Numbered from the stretch's first letter, positions 11,734 through 24,911 are shown. The stretch: 64,000 nt of DNA from Tomocerus qinae (GCA_020055645.1 CM034546.1:129291875-129355874); one strand, 5' to 3'. Program-made: numbers and translations. Notes: generated by a model from the sequence alone, not told the origin.

Positions 11734-14420
11734 GCCTGGTAATTTACCAACATTTTTGTTCATGTTTGTCATTTTGTTTTTGTGCACATTACCTTAATTA
11801 ATAAGTCTGTATGAATAGCTGAAATAGTAGGAGCTAATAGGGCCAACACAACAAACCATAACTGCAGTTTTTCCAAAGATATGTATAGTACTTACGCCAA
11901 GGTATTTAAAATACTTTGACAGATCTATCGAATATCTAATTTATGTTGGAATAAATCTATAATGATTTAAATTTAAATGCCATTTGCATTTTAATTCCAA
12001 TATCCAAACTAAAATGGCACCAAAAAAGTTTAGCCTTGTAAACATTTATCAGAAACTCTTAATAGGATGTTCTCTTTAGTTATTGTTTCAATCTGGTTTT
12101 CATTTTTCTTTTGGACCGTCTAAATATTGAACTCGTTTAGTTAAATCCCTTTTAATTGGAAATGGTGGAGTATAAAGTTTTATTCGCTGAGAGTGACTGA
12201 TTGTGACCTATAATTGATAATTTGTTATGCGTATTATGCACGTAACATAATATTAATTACATATTTATTTAACTGAATAATATCCCTTATAGTTTTGAAC
12301 TTTGAACAGTTTGAAGGTTATAATTACATTAAAAGCCCATGTTGTCCGTATAACTGATATAAACATTGTACTTAAAAGCATAAATATCATAAACTGAAGT
12401 TGTTAATTTATCACATTTATCATTATCACTCCACAGTGTTAGTAAAAAATTATCTTAAAACATTCACTTACGACAGTCTGCACTTTTTAAACATTTTAGT
12501 TTTGAATGGAGTTCAATATTTATGTGTACAGATTGACACTGACTCTGAGAGAAAATATCTACAATAAGCATGATATTATATCAAAAGCAGAACTCCACAT
12601 TCGTGGTGTTTTAATCGCATCGATATACTTATGAATATATATTGTGGCTTTTCTAAACTATTAATTACAGTAGCTATAATTGTCCAGATGCAATTTTAAA
12701 TTGAGGATTTCTGTGAAATTAACCACGTTAACATACGTTATTTTACTCTGAGTAGGTAATATATTTTTGGACTTCAAGATAAACTGTTAAAATTTAAATC
12801 TGTGGAGCAAATAACTGTAAATAATTTATTCGTTTCATTACTGCCAAAAAATATAAGGACTAGTTAATTTTACAAGTTATTTCTGACACCGAAGTTTGTT
12901 ATTATGCTACAATTTATATAATTTGCCTTAATTAGACTTTAGACCGTGTAAATTATTATGCAGTACAACTTTAACAATCTATGATACAGAATGATATATA
13001 AAAAAATTATTTACACACACCAGAAATTGACTCTAAATATAGGCAACCTTCATGATCTCTTCAATCTTCAATTTATACTTACCTAGCTTTAGAGTAGGGA
13101 TGTAATGATATTATGAATGAATATATAAGTTGTCATAAACATTTGTGCAAATAATAATCAGTATGGCCCTACTGTAGGTTCAATGCAAGGTGATATCCAT
13201 ACATTTTATATACATCCACATCTTATCATCTAACGTTAAGGAAGTTCTGTAGTGGGCATTCTAAGAGAGCTCAAACCAAAATACATTTGCAGAATATTTC
13301 TGCCAACAGAGTATACAGAGGAACTTTCCGGGTTGTCCTCCCCCCTCCAAGGAAACTAGGTCCAATCATTATTACAATTAAAGTTTATTTTCTGTGGAAA
13401 ATTGCAACCTGTGGAAGGATTCTGCTAAAATTGAGTAGTCTCAAGATGCCCATCAGCACCTCTCCTTATAACGCTGCATTTATTTCTCGAGTACATCGCC
13501 TTATCTCATACTTAATTCATCTGTGTTTAAAGCCATTAACTATCATTGCCTTTGATATCAACTTCCAGTGTCTGAAGTAGATATTTAAGTAGACACAAAA
13601 CAGTCATACAAACAAGATGCCAACAATGTATATTAAATAGGTACATATGAAAATTTGCATCCAAGTAGTTTAATTGGGTTAACAATTTCGATTAAAATTT
13701 TTGTAGCGTTTCATCAACATTTAATGCAAACCCACCATAATAAAGTTCAATTTTGAAGTGTTAGTAAACATTGGTACTAGTACTATTGGTATGTTTGTGT
13801 ATTAAATATGCGCCTGAAATAATTGCATGAAAATCTCCTTTTTTGATTTTCCGTCAGTTTTTAATCTTATTTTTGAAGACAATACACTATTTTCAGTTTT
13901 AAATCTTGTCCTTAATTAACTTTGGCAAATATGCTGGAAAAATTTTAATTGAAACACAAAATTAAACAAATCAGTAGGTACAATTTAAATTCTGAAAATG
14001 CATTGTCATTGCCATATTGTAATAAAAGTTCAGCATCTTTATTTTAAATTAAAATAAGGTTGCTCCATTCTGACCTTTAGCCTAGTAGCCGGGTCCTCTG
14101 GTTATCCATTCAGATAAACAAACCCATACACCAAATGTGAAATATTATACTGAATAAGAAGTAATATGTATACTATTTTGAATATAGATATTTAATATCT
14201 TCATACATACATAAAATATATCCGTCTGTCGCATCACAATATTTGTATGAATAATTGCACCTTGAGTTTTACTTACGTACTTACTTATATCCACCTGAAT
14301 TTATGAGTGGTATATGTAGGCTATGCTATTCTAATGAATGACTAAAATCTATATCTGTACATTCAACATTACGCAATGAAGTGAGACACTTCCAGGACAA
14401 CTTGAACTATTTACTGACCT
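11734..14420. other. Gene-poor stretch
   Basis: About 2.7 kb of AT-rich DNA. A 97-codon open frame at 13287-13580 (plus) has no recognisable domain, no splice partners and ordinary composition, so I do not call it. No clear repeat or RNA gene was seen. Confidence 0.4.
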
Positions 14421-14460
14421 TATATTTAAGAACTTTGATTTGCAGATTAATTTGTCAGTT
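14421..14460 (+). promoter_or_regulatory. Candidate TATA/Inr promoter of the Pro/Gln repeat gene
   Basis: TATATTTAAG at 14421 lies about 36 bp before a TCAGTT initiator-like site at 14455-14460, roughly 50 bp before the start codon at 14508. The placement is right; the match is moderate. Confidence 0.45.
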
Positions 14461-14507
14461 GTCCAGACTAGCTGATTGCACAGACTTTATCACCCAAATA
14501 TTGCAAA

Positions 14508-15713
14508 ATGAAACCTTACCGTTGTCTCTTAACCGTTTTGGCCTGTATTTCTACACTTTTATTAACTACAGGTAATAAATACATAAATATATACAATATA
14601 ATAACATATAATTCCAAATATTTTATAATTATAAAATAGTTTTGAAAACAATAATAAAAATTCCACGTATTTTTATAAACGTAATTGGTAATTATTGGAA
14701 ATGTTTTAGATGCCCTATCATCCTATTCATGGTCTTCATGGAAAACTACATCTACTAATACTCAGACCCGACCAGCAACGAATTACGTTTACGCTGCTCA
14801 AAACGCTGCCAGCACGAATGCAAATTACAACAGACAATATAACTACCAATTAAGATCTACACCGACGGCCCAGCCTGCGTATACGAACTACCAAGCCAAT
14901 TATGCCTACGATAACAATCGACAATACCAAACGAGGTCCTTGGACACTTCGGAGAGAGTCAACGCGAGCACTTATCCCGCCGCCACAATTCAAGACTGGT
15001 CAGCATACGGACAAAATAATAATCAAAACAATTTAGTCTGCTCAGCTGGTTACACTGCCGTGCAAATGTGCGTTCCTAATCCACAACCCCCACAAGTTAT
15101 CCAACCGGTAAATCCCTGTGTATCTTATAATTGTCAAACTCCACAAGTTGTTCAACCTCCCCCACAAATAGTCCAACCCCAAATTGTCCAACCTTGTCAA
15201 ACATATAATTGTCAACCCCAGCAGGTTATCCAACCCCAACCAGTAGTTGTCCAGCCCCAACCACAAATTGTCCAACCCCAACCACAAGTTGTCCAACCTT
15301 GTCAAACATATAATTGTCAACCCCAGGTTGTCCAACCCCAACCAGAAGTTGTCCAACCCCAACCGCAAATTGTCCAGCCCCAACCACAAGTTGTCCAACC
15401 ATGCCAGACTTATAATTGTCAACAACAGGTAATTCAACCCCAACCAGTAGTTGTCCAACCTCAACCTGTTATTCAACCCCAACCTGTAGTTATTCAACCC
15501 CAGCCAGTTGTCCAACCTCAACCGGTTGTTCAACCATGTCAAACATATAATTGTCAACAGCAGGTTATTCAGCCACAACCAGTTGTTGTCCAACCCCAAG
15601 TAATCCAACCTCAACCAATTAATACATGTTGTCAGCAAATTGGCCCTTGCCCGAGTGGAGTTAGTTGTCCTGCCCAGACTTGTGCTCCGGGTACAGTTTG
15701 CTATACTGGTTAA
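14508..15713 (+). CDS. Secreted Pro/Gln/Val-rich protein with repeated Cys modules
   Basis: Two exons, 14508-14571 and 14710-15713, give 355 residues. Exon 1 encodes a signal peptide (MKPYRCLLTVLACISTLLLT) with cleavage expected near TTDA. The first third is rich in Tyr, Asn, Gln and Ala (NYNRQYNYQLRS, NYQANYAYDNNRQYQ). From about residue 140 five modules begin C-x2-YNCQ and continue with repeats of VVQPQP, QIVQPQP or VIQPQPVV. The end is Cys-rich (CCQQIGPCPSGVSCPAQTCA). Alternating polar proline repeats with regularly spaced Cys pairs and Tyr suggest an extracellular structural, cross-linkable protein (cuticle, silk or adhesive); this is inference and no named family is recognised. Poly(A) signals AATAAATAAA lie near 15805. 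The long minus-strand frame opposite is a by-product of the repeats. Confidence 0.8.
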
Positions 15714-15859
15714 GTACAATCTGAGTTTTTTCTGATTGAAATTAATGTTGACGCTGATGCAAATAAGTAAATATTATGTAATTGTCTTTGTCATCTTTAT
15801 TTTAAATAAATAAAAGCTGGGTTCTCTACTCGATATTGAAATATTTGAGATAATTATAA

Positions 15860-17100
15860 TTACTAATAAATTTATTCTGTTTTCATGGAAAAATTAAATA
15901 TTATCAAACCTTAAGTGTTCTATATTCTCCTTTGAAGTACTATATACACATTATAAATGTCTGTACTCTACTATTGCATGATTAAAAATTAAGATATCTT
16001 ATCTATAGATGACGTTAGGGGTGTCAATGTGTCAAATATGTTATGGTCTAATAGTATCTTCAATAAAACATTCTGCAACCAAAGCATAATGTCTTTCGAA
16101 TTCACTTTCTATCATTTCTCTATACTAATTTAGTTTGACGGACATCGTCAATATCGTAAGAAAGTAAAGCATCTCTAATTATTAATTTAACATAAATTCA
16201 TTTTAATATGCTACAGATCTGTTTATGCACATTTATGGATTACTTAACTAACATACAAATAATGATAGTTAAAGAATACCGTCACTTATACATTGATCAA
16301 TATGAGCAACGTTCATATGCTTGGCTGAGCAATGCTTTGCTTTCTGAGTGTCGGTTATCATATACTGCTTGTATGTAGGGATAAACACTTATGCACAAAA
16401 AGATGTAATACAATAAATAAATGTCTACAATTACTTGTCGTGGTCGGTAAATTTTGTTGAGGTCCATTCTGGATTTATAATATAATAGAATCAATATTTT
16501 CGTAAATTAGTTCCCCATAGCATACTAAATATAGATACTCAATAAAGTTCACAATAATTAATAATAATAAAGGGTTTTCCTACTTCTTGGTTGTTTGCTA
16601 TAAACTTTGGGTAAATTAAGATAATAATTTTGTATAATTGCTTTACTTAAAAGCCATACTTGAGTTTAAACTGGGCGAATTTTATCACAAATAATTCTAA
16701 TTTGCTTTGTGTAGACCTATAAAATATTCACTAGAATAGACACCTCTTGGGAAATTGTTTATTGTCTTCACAGAATAAATAAATTGTCCCAATTGGAGTA
16801 TTGTGATTATTGATTGCAATACTCCAATTTATTTACAAACTTTGTATACAGAAATTACATGGTAAGAACTTGGCAGAAAACAATATAAAATAAAAAGTGG
16901 AAAACCTATGACTGGGAACGGTAAAGTAGTATTAATACAGATACCTTTCCACAATTAGCATAAAATGTATACCGTGCCTTGGGGAAAACATTTTTGTACT
17001 TTTATCAACATAAATTTGCATTTGGCAAAACTTAAAACTTCAATTTAAAAAAATAGTAAAGTTATTCTTTCACTTCTTTCTCATTTTCAGTATTTTCGAA
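15860..17100. other. Non-coding stretch upstream of the GPCR
   Basis: About 1.2 kb of AT-rich sequence with no supported gene, apart from the hairpin at 16791-16829. Confidence 0.4.
16791..16829. repeat. Perfect 13-bp hairpin
   Basis: AATTGGAGTATTG (16791-16803) is followed after 13 bases by its exact reverse complement CAATACTCCAATT (16817-16829). It lies about 300 bp before the GPCR start. No promoter or terminator role can be told; it may be the end product of a small palindromic element. Confidence 0.6.
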
Positions 17101-17131
17101 TTATTCTGGAAAATCTGAAATAAATTACAAA

Positions 17132-18420
17132 ATGGCAAATTATACAAATGAGTTGAGTGTTGCAGAAAGTGTCAGTGATTACTTTAATTGTTCATTGCTC
17201 CATGATATTCCTGTCCCTTATGGTGCAGCAATGAGTTTCATCGGTTGTTTTGGGACTCTTTTCAATTTGATCACCATTCATATAATACGGGGCGTGAAAC
17301 CGCCCCTCTCTTTTAAGATATTTCTTATCACTCTAACTGCTATGGATGCAACATTTTGTTTCGGCAGCATTTCCAAGCTTTTTGTAGCTACTAGAATGTT
17401 AACGGATGATTTGGCACTCATTTCTTATCTCATTTCAGATTTTGGTAAGACATTTTTAATTAAAAACCTAATTTGTAGTAAAAACTTGTATAGAACGCCA
17501 AACTTTGGATACTGCTTACACAAAAACTTAAATTTAATTGAAGGTAGTAAATCTTTGTTCAATGCAGGGCGCGTCGGATCAACATTTTTTACAGTGTTGC
17601 TATCAATCGAAAGGTGAGCTCTACTTTTCTTAAAAAATTTAAATTTTTGAGATTCAAGCAATTGGTCATTTTTTATTTCAAATATTTAGATACACTGTCA
17701 TAAGCAATCCCATTGAATACTGTTTTGGATGGGCTTCACGGAAAATTTGCATGGTGCTAATTTTAAGTTTAATTTGTGTACTGATGAGGAACTGGCCACC
17801 TTGGTATTTTTATTGGTTGTGTGCTACAAAGATGCACTTACCCTGGGCATTGTTACAGATATCATGACATTTGAAACTTGCCTTCTGATTGTAGAACTTT
17901 TATCGACGACCGCCTGTGTCATAACGTTAAATTGCATGATATTTGTAAAGGTCAGAATAACAACTTTTTATAATTTAAAATATTTATTTAGAAAAGCTTT
18001 TGCAAGTTCATAACTTTCAATCCATTTTTGCGAAAGTTTTAGACCATATTTTACTAATAATTTCAGATAAAGAAATCTCTGGCTCTCAGGGCGGAAATAA
18101 CTCACGAATCTCAAAACACAGCAACATTTACCAAGATAACCCAACTTGTCGTCAGCTCCTTTCTGTTTCTTCAAACTGCTCCTAGAGTTGCAGCTTTAGT
18201 TTTCTTTCTTCAATCAGTTGTAAATCAGAAATTGGAACCGAATCCAATAGATTATTATTTACACATTTTAGTCGCCTTGAACTCGGCAACTAATTGGATC
18301 ATTTACTGTGCCGCTGCTAAGAAATTGAGAATTAAATATCTTCAGTTTTTCTTTGGCCAAGCCTGTCAAAACCGTAAAGCGTCCATTATGTCTTCATTTT
18401 CAGACAAAAGTGACATTTAA
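17132..18420 (+). CDS. Class A (rhodopsin-type) GPCR with a frame slip in exon 3
   Basis: Seven-transmembrane receptor. Exons: 17132-17444, 17568-17613, 17690-17950, 18067-18420. N-terminal NCS glycosylation sites precede TM1 (GAAMSFIGCFGTLFNLITI, an N as in the family) and TM2 (FKIFLITLTAMDATFCF). TM3 ends LLSIERYTVISNP, an ERY version of the DRY motif. TM4 is ICMVLILSLICVLM; TM5, TM6 (ITQLVVSSFLFLQTAPRV) and TM7 with NSATNWIIY follow. The last could stand for NPxxY, but the Pro is absent. The summed exon length is 974 nt, two too many: the frame changes near 17815-17828 at WYFYWLC, where a TGTG run could hold one extra TG. This may be a pseudogene, allele or assembly slip. Peptide-receptor-like in feel, but the ligand is unknown. 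Confidence 0.75.
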
Positions 18421-19962
18421 TCTCTACTAAGATAAACGCAAGTGGAGCTTGAATAATTCCATCTGTATTATGTATCTTTGAATTATTTCGATACTTTTTT
18501 AGCACAATGCTTGTGATACGTCCAATGCAAGAATATGATATTAACGTCAAAAAGCCATAAATGTTGAAAAATCTATTCAATTTCAATAATCCGCATTATT
18601 TAGTTTTTAAAATAGCATCCTTCCTATTCTAAAATATTTTGATGTTTTGCATAAGTTAAATTTCTTCAAGATTTTTCATCGCAGATGTATATTTAAATAT
18701 AAAATATTAACCATTGGAATAAATACAAATGATGGAGTGCTAAAGTTCTATTTTGAGAATTATAGTATTTTTATTCTATCTAATTCTAAGGATATCATTG
18801 TTATTGTTTTCGGTTGACGTAATCGTGCACATTAACCTTCTCTTAATAATTAATCTGCTTAATTCTACTCACTCTACATTATCAACAGAATAGTTATTTT
18901 CCGTTTTCTTAATAATATTTATTTTGTTTTCCTTTCTGTGGAATTTTACTAAATAGGTCAATGGAAAAGTTAATGGGAATTACTATTGACCGACTTATGT
19001 GGAATATTTTAAGGAAATTAACCCGTAATGTATGGTCTTCAATGGAATATCAAAATCAAGTGTCATAGTTTATGAACACGAAACCACACAAAATCCTTGA
19101 AGTGTTTAAGCTATACTATTAAATAATAATAATGCAGATTATAATGGTAGGAAAGTAAGGAACTGTGAATATTATATAACAATAAATCGTGAGCTTAAGT
19201 CTAATTATTATTCATCCTAGCCTCGTCATTACCAATGATTATTAGAATAGCTTATTGCTTGTAAAATTTTTCACCTAACTTTATTTGGAGGTTTGTAATT
19301 GGTATTGGTAGATATGAAATTATTCGACTTATCATGAGTAAGTTCCACAAGTCGTAAATATAATTGTTCATTAACTATCTTTAGAGTACAGCCGTTAAAT
19401 GTGTCTCAGGTAAATATTTATTTTTTGGTAATTTCTGAAATCACAAATATTTATTTGTTGAAAAGCAAACTGTGAAAACCTTTTAAAGTTTACAAAGTTC
19501 GTACAAAAGTTTAAATTAACCAAAAGTTCAACAAACTTACATTTTTCTTAATTGTAAAAACGTGCATAAACTAACTACATAATCATTTATTTCGTATTTT
19601 TATTTTTAGTAGTTAGTGGCAGCATTATCTGTATTATTACTTAATTTCCAGTTTATACTGGCTTGATCTGGCAGACTTATCTGTATAAGCAGGTTTCGAA
19701 AATGTTCTTATTTATTTCCTCGAAATTATATACACAAAAATAAAAATATTTTCTTCTGAAAGTATTACGCTTTTATTATTCCCGAAATTGTGTAAATGCA
19801 TAACTATATTTCCGATCCGTGGCTATATTAAGCGTTTGATGAGAAGCAAACCTCAGAGATTAAGAAACAGACAGATAATGAAATGCTATCAATTAACATG
19901 TCTACCTTTAAACGCCTTAACGAATAACAACTTTTTAATTGTACCTGCTACATCAACTAGAA
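18421..19962. other. Non-coding stretch
   Basis: AT-rich DNA with no supported gene or repeat. Confidence 0.4.
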
Positions 19963-20127
19963 CAAGGACGTATTTAGGGGGTGCTAAGGTGCTTAAGTAC
20001 CTCCTAAATTTCCCAAAATAAAAACTGCACATTTTCTCAAAATCTAATAAAAAGTAGTTTTATGCAAAAGAAAATGCTACTCACATGTTCAAGCACCCCC
20101 TAAATTTGTATTCTGAATACGCCCTTC
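19963..20127. mobile_element. Old hAT-like MITE, CAAGnACGTAT family
   Basis: A 165-bp segment with ends CAAGGACGTATTTAGGGGG and, inverted, GAAGGGCGTATTCAG, and CCCCCTAAATTTG inside the right arm. The ends match those of the elements at 28240-28448 and in the amplified units. I find no clear target duplication, so this is an older or clipped copy. Confidence 0.55.
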
Positions 20128-20733
20128 AGCGAGAGTACTTTTATCTTCATATTACGAATGCAATGATACTAATAAGTCCTTGTTAGTTAATGACATAATT
20201 TTAAAGTATTTCTGTCTAATAATGAGTAGACTAATGATATAACAGGACGCAGCCAAAATTGATCTTGCAGTAATGAGTCAATTAAGTCAACATGGTGAAA
20301 TTCTTGAAATTTTCAAGACTCACGCATTAGTGAAGCTAATTCAATCCTTATCCCTGAGGTAATTAAATTAGTAATTACTGCAGCCAAATTAAAATACAAA
20401 TTGGTCTGTAGATATACAGCAAACCGAGACGTATCCTTATAAAAATTCAGACACAGGATAAAATCCTATCAGTAGTGCCCAATTCTACATCCGCTTTGCG
20501 TCTCACTCAACTATATTTTAGTGTAAGTACGATAACTATCATCACAAGCAAATACATTGAAATTTTCTATATAATATCCAATCTAACATAATAAATTGTA
20601 TATATTTATGACAGAGATATCTCGATTATTCTTCTAAGTTGCATTTATAAGGTATTTATAATTTTCATTACGACTAACATAGATAAGAGCTCTATTTAAT
20701 TGCAATCTGTGCGTTTTTGTAGGAGATAGTAAC

Positions 20734-21682
20734 ATGAAGACATTTATAATTGTGGTAATTGCAGCTATTTTTGTCGCTGGACAAGGTATTTCTTCGCTTT
20801 AAGCATTCATTATGTATAATTTTTTATTTTATTGTTGAAATTTGAAATTAGCTTAAAATCGATTGTTCAGTATTCATTTTGATGTTTTACTTTTCACCAT
20901 CTCTAAGTTTATTTCTCTTAATATTTACCGCCAATTATCATTATATTACAGCAAGATCAGATACCAACCTTTTGAGCAACGTAAACAGTGGTGGAGGAGT
21001 TGTTGCAAATAATCGTGTAAACTCAGGTTAGTCACAATTCCAAGTCTTTTGCCAGTAGAATTAATTGTACACATGAAAAGTTTCTTGAATTTCAACAAAG
21101 ATTTAGGAGATTTAGGAGGGGACGCAGCTGTAGTTTCAGCTCCAACCGCCCCTGCAGCTGTTTCAGGTATACGACATATCCTTCATGTACATTATGAACA
21201 ATAGTAAATGAATCTCTTAATTAGTTTTTAAAATATATTATTCATTATTTTTAATTTTTATTACCTAGCTGTAGCTGTAGCTCCTGCCAGCCCAGCGGTT
21301 GCAGGTATAAAATTATTTCTATACGCAAATAATTCATTCCTTGATAATAATATTATGAAAATTTATGATTCGCTTTTAAAAAAATATTTATTCTAATTTG
21401 TATTACTTAGCTGTCGCCACAGTTCCTGCTAGCCCAGCTGTTGCAGGTAAAAATAGCATTCAATCTACCTTTTTTCTTGAAAGTCATTATAGAAATACTA
21501 AATAATTCGCTTAATATATTTTTTAAAATTTGTAATATTGCGATTATTAACTTTTATTATTAGCTGTAGCTTCGGCTCCTGCCAGTTCAGCTCCATCGGG
21601 TCCTAGCTCATTGGATGCAGCTGCCCTTAGCCGCATTGGGTCTGTCAATATTGCTAGTAAGTCACGCAAAGGAATTATTTAA
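20734..21682 (+). CDS. Small secreted Ala/Val/Pro-rich protein built from micro-exons
   Basis: Six exons: 20734-20785, 20952-21026, 21107-21166, 21269-21304, 21411-21446, then 21564 to a stop at 21682. Exon 1 is a signal peptide (MKTFIIVVIAAIFVAGQ). All introns are phase 1. Exons 4 and 5 are both exactly 36 nt and encode AVAVAPASPAVA and AVATVPASPAVA, a tandem exon duplication; exons 3 and 6 start with related A-V-x-S/A-P text. The protein is low complexity with no catalytic domain; a cuticle, silk-like or surface coat protein is possible. A strong GTAAGT after base 21656 could splice to a further 3' exon instead of reading to 21682, so the C-terminus is uncertain. Confidence 0.65.
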
Positions 21683-21849
21683 ACCAGCAATTTTGTTTTT
21701 TATCTGTTTTAAAGGTGAACAAAATTTTATAAGTATGTGTGCAAATTGCTGCCTTCGCAAAAATCAAATTTCGCTGCTTATTTCTACCAGTGAAATTTGC
21801 TGTTTTACTGCTGTAATTTACAAATTTTAGGCTTTGCAAAATCAAAATA

Positions 21850-24059
21850 TTTTAGAAAAATAGATTGAAATTTTACGCCAAAGAATGTGGTTTTAGAAAG
21901 TAAATACCTATACGTAGATTTAAATTGCGAAAGTTAGAAATGCAGACTAAAAAGGAGAAATCGAATACACGAAATAGAATGCTATTTATATTTTAATCTT
22001 GTAGAACTTCCAGTTGGTCCATCATAAAGATAATCCTGGTGTTCCAAGCAAACTCTTCCCAAAATGATATATCATGCACGGTGGACATCGTTTTCTTAGA
22101 ATGGAAGTGTCTCCACAAAATATTTAAAATACTAGTAGTAAAGTTGCTATAAAGGGTGTAAGTATAATCGATGTAATAATTTTTGTATGTATGCAAAATG
22201 TAAAAAGTAAAGATACACAATATTATTATGGTGCAATTATTGGCTCAACAACTTAATTAACTGTACATATCATCTTTGGGTTTCCTATTCAAGTATTAGG
22301 TCAATAATGACAATAATGGGTGGTAAATATCAACGTGATGCAATAAATCTCAATGTTATCAGGCATCAAAGGTGTATTATAACCGTCTTGAACAAAGAAT
22401 CGGAAAAGTTTATCTGATTCTTTATAAATGATCTTTATAAATATTTAACTCCAATATGACGATATAGAAAGGACATATTTTCCTGGAAGGCATATTATGA
22501 ACATTTACTATTGAAGCTTAAGGTCCCGCAACGAATTCTTTCCTTTTCAACGACAGTTTGTTTTAATTTTTGTACATGAATGGGTTGAAGTAAGGCATAG
22601 GTTGTACAAATACCTATCAATGTTATTATTTTAATTAAGTTATTTACCTTGAAAGGGGGTCCTAGTATGCCCTGTGTATTTCATGGCGCGATTTTTAAAA
22701 TGCGCAACCATTGTCTTACTTAAACCTTTGAATATATTTAAAAAACGCCCATTGTAAGGGTATCATTAAGAGTATCTATCTATACGCATTGGCGAATGAA
22801 AATATTTCATACTGGTGGGGTCGAACATACAAAAATATTATATAATAAAATGTTTGGCATTTTGATAAACTTTTTTTCTTGAATTTTGGGTGACCCTGCG
22901 TTCTCTGGTCATTCTTGTATGTATCTATACCAATACCAGCATGTTTGTACTAAAGTACAAGTTAATTTTTTTGTGCATTGGCTTAGAACACAACAAAAAC
23001 AGATAACAATGACTGACTGAACTATTGGTACGTATAATATAGGTACATTCTTTACATCGTACTTGCTTAAGAGATTATATTCTTTACTAACTTCTCTGAG
23101 TTCTGAATTCTGAGGCTTCTAGATTGTTTAGTTCATCATTTCATGTATGTGCTTTGTATAAGTACAATAAGTAAAGTAGTCAATGCAATGAGTGGAACAG
23201 CAATTATACTGCAAATTCACTTTCGTTAAGAAACCAGCTCCGTCCATCATTGTTGTTACAGTATTTAAAACCTAAAGTTGTAGTTTAACATTCTTGTGTT
23301 GTCTATTGTCTTCTAAATCCATTTACATCCATCGAAGGCAAAGCCCTTCTCCTTTCTTAACCACAAGCGTAGCTTAGGGAGAAAGAAAAAAATCTATGGC
23401 ATTGAGAGATTCAGAGATACAAAATTCGTGAAATGTTTAAAGGAATAATTCACGTTTTCATTATTTTATTTTCTTTTTTAATTTCAATTGCTCATATTGA
23501 TATAACTCATGTTATATTAATAAATGTGTATGACTTCATACCTTGTCTAAATTATAGAATAATAAACCATACTACTGATGCTGAAATCATTGCGAAATTT
23601 TGGAAATAATAAATGTTCCTTTTTAGTAATAAAAAGTATTGTCTTTAGCTTAATTATATATATTCTTGCTTATAGAAAGTACTTTAAATATTTATTCTCC
23701 TTAATTATTATTGCATGTATTATTTGAGTGACAATTAGTGTCGCAACCAAATAGAAACCCTTGATGATCATGAAATAGATTGTTCCATTGCAAAACAGGT
23801 TTTAAACATTTAGATGTATACCTAAAAGGCGTAAAAAGTCAAGAGACTCTTTATTTTGAGAAGTGAATGAGATCATAATGCCTTGGGCATTTTTATCTAC
23901 ATACCAGCCCCTACTGCTCGATACTTTATTATATATTATTTACATCTTCATTCTTCTATTTCATTCTGGCACGTAAACCAAAACTTACGCTCTCTTGCTC
24001 CACTTAGATATTATTTAATATTAATATTTTCCCTTTTTTAAAATTATTAATCCTGTAAA
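21850..24059. other. Gene-poor stretch
   Basis: About 2.2 kb with no supported gene. It contains the MITE at 22583-22726; otherwise I see nothing distinct. Confidence 0.4.
22583..22726. mobile_element. MITE with GGTTGAAGTAAGGC ends (copy 1)
   Basis: The 144-bp element starts GGTTGAAGTAAGGCATAGGT and ends with the inverse of GGTTTAAGTAAGACAATGGT. TGAAT occurs just outside both ends and may be the target duplication. A sister copy sits at 32794-32934 with the same ends, similar size and a shared internal GCGCGATTTTTAAAA-like block. Confidence 0.65.
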
Positions 24060-24497
24060 ATGGCTAAATCAATTTTGGCTGTTGTGTTAGTTATTGGAGT
24101 TTTCGCAGTGATCGGAAATTCCAGTCCAATGAAACCAAAAATACCTTTGGCCTATTTTAAGTGTGCTAATTTAGAGTTTGAAACTGAAACAGACAGTAAA
24201 TATATTCAGTGCAAACAGTTGAAAGAGACAACAGAGGAACAAGGATTCAAATTGAGACAAAAACTTCGCAAGTATTTGCAGCTTCTAGATCAGATAAGCA
24301 AGGCAAAGGAGAGATCAGGAAATACTGTTATAAAAATTGAAGACTTAATTACTCAATCACAAAAACAATATGAAGATCTTTTAAACCAAATTAAATCATA
24401 TGATACCATAGCACAGGAATTCAAAAAAATTGTTTCAGCCGACTACTTTGTATACAAATTGGAAGCTGGGGAAGTTGAATCTCCACCACACAATTAA
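24060..24497 (+). CDS. Secreted helical/coiled-coil-like protein, unassigned
   Basis: Single-exon frame of 145 residues. MAKSILAVVLVIGVFAVIGN is a clear signal peptide. The mature part has two Cys (FKCANLE and IQCKQLK) about 18 residues apart, then a long run of charged, heptad-like helix (residues about 55-125: TTEEQGFKLRQKLRKYLQLL, IKIEDLITQSQKQYEDLL). No domain is recognised. A short AT-rich 5' leader (TAAAATG context) and the lack of introns fit a small secreted or haemolymph protein; the function is unknown. It could be a lineage-specific gene. Confidence 0.65.
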   Translation: MAKSILAVVLVIGVFAVIGNSSPMKPKIPLAYFKCANLEFETETDSKYIQCKQLKETTEEQGFKLRQKLRKYLQLLDQISKAKERSGNTVIKIEDLITQSQKQYEDLLNQIKSYDTIAQEFKKIVSADYFVYKLEAGEVESPPHN

Positions 24498-24911
24498 TTA
24501 ATTCTTGCTCTTACTTGCTCCAACAACTCATAAATTTGTGCTGCTCTAATCATAGTAAGAAAACTTATTTTTTATAAAACTGTCCCATTTTAAGCTGAAC
24601 TCCACACAAATTTTTAATTAAATTTTTTATATTCACACTTTATTAAAAAATATTTTCATGTTTCTTAGGAAAAATGATGAAGGTGACGGATTGGAAGGAT
24701 GTCGTTTTAAGCTTTACAATAAAACGGAACTAAAAATAAGAAACATTTTTGTTTTAGTTGTTTTATTAATCGAAAGTAGATCAATAAGTCATGATTTATA
24801 TTGTATTACGCAAACAGCTAAGTAAAAAATGAATATGTATTTAATTTACGACATGAATTAATATATATCTCATAATTAATTGTTTTCGGCAGAGTCAGAA
24901 TTAAATGCCTT

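Noticed and set aside
13287-13580. 97-codon plus-strand frame
   Set aside because: No domain, no flanking splice structure, composition like the surrounding DNA.
15042-15719. 225-codon minus-strand frame opposite the Pro/Gln repeat gene
   Set aside because: By-product of the repeat; the plus strand has the signal peptide, splice sites and Cys pattern.
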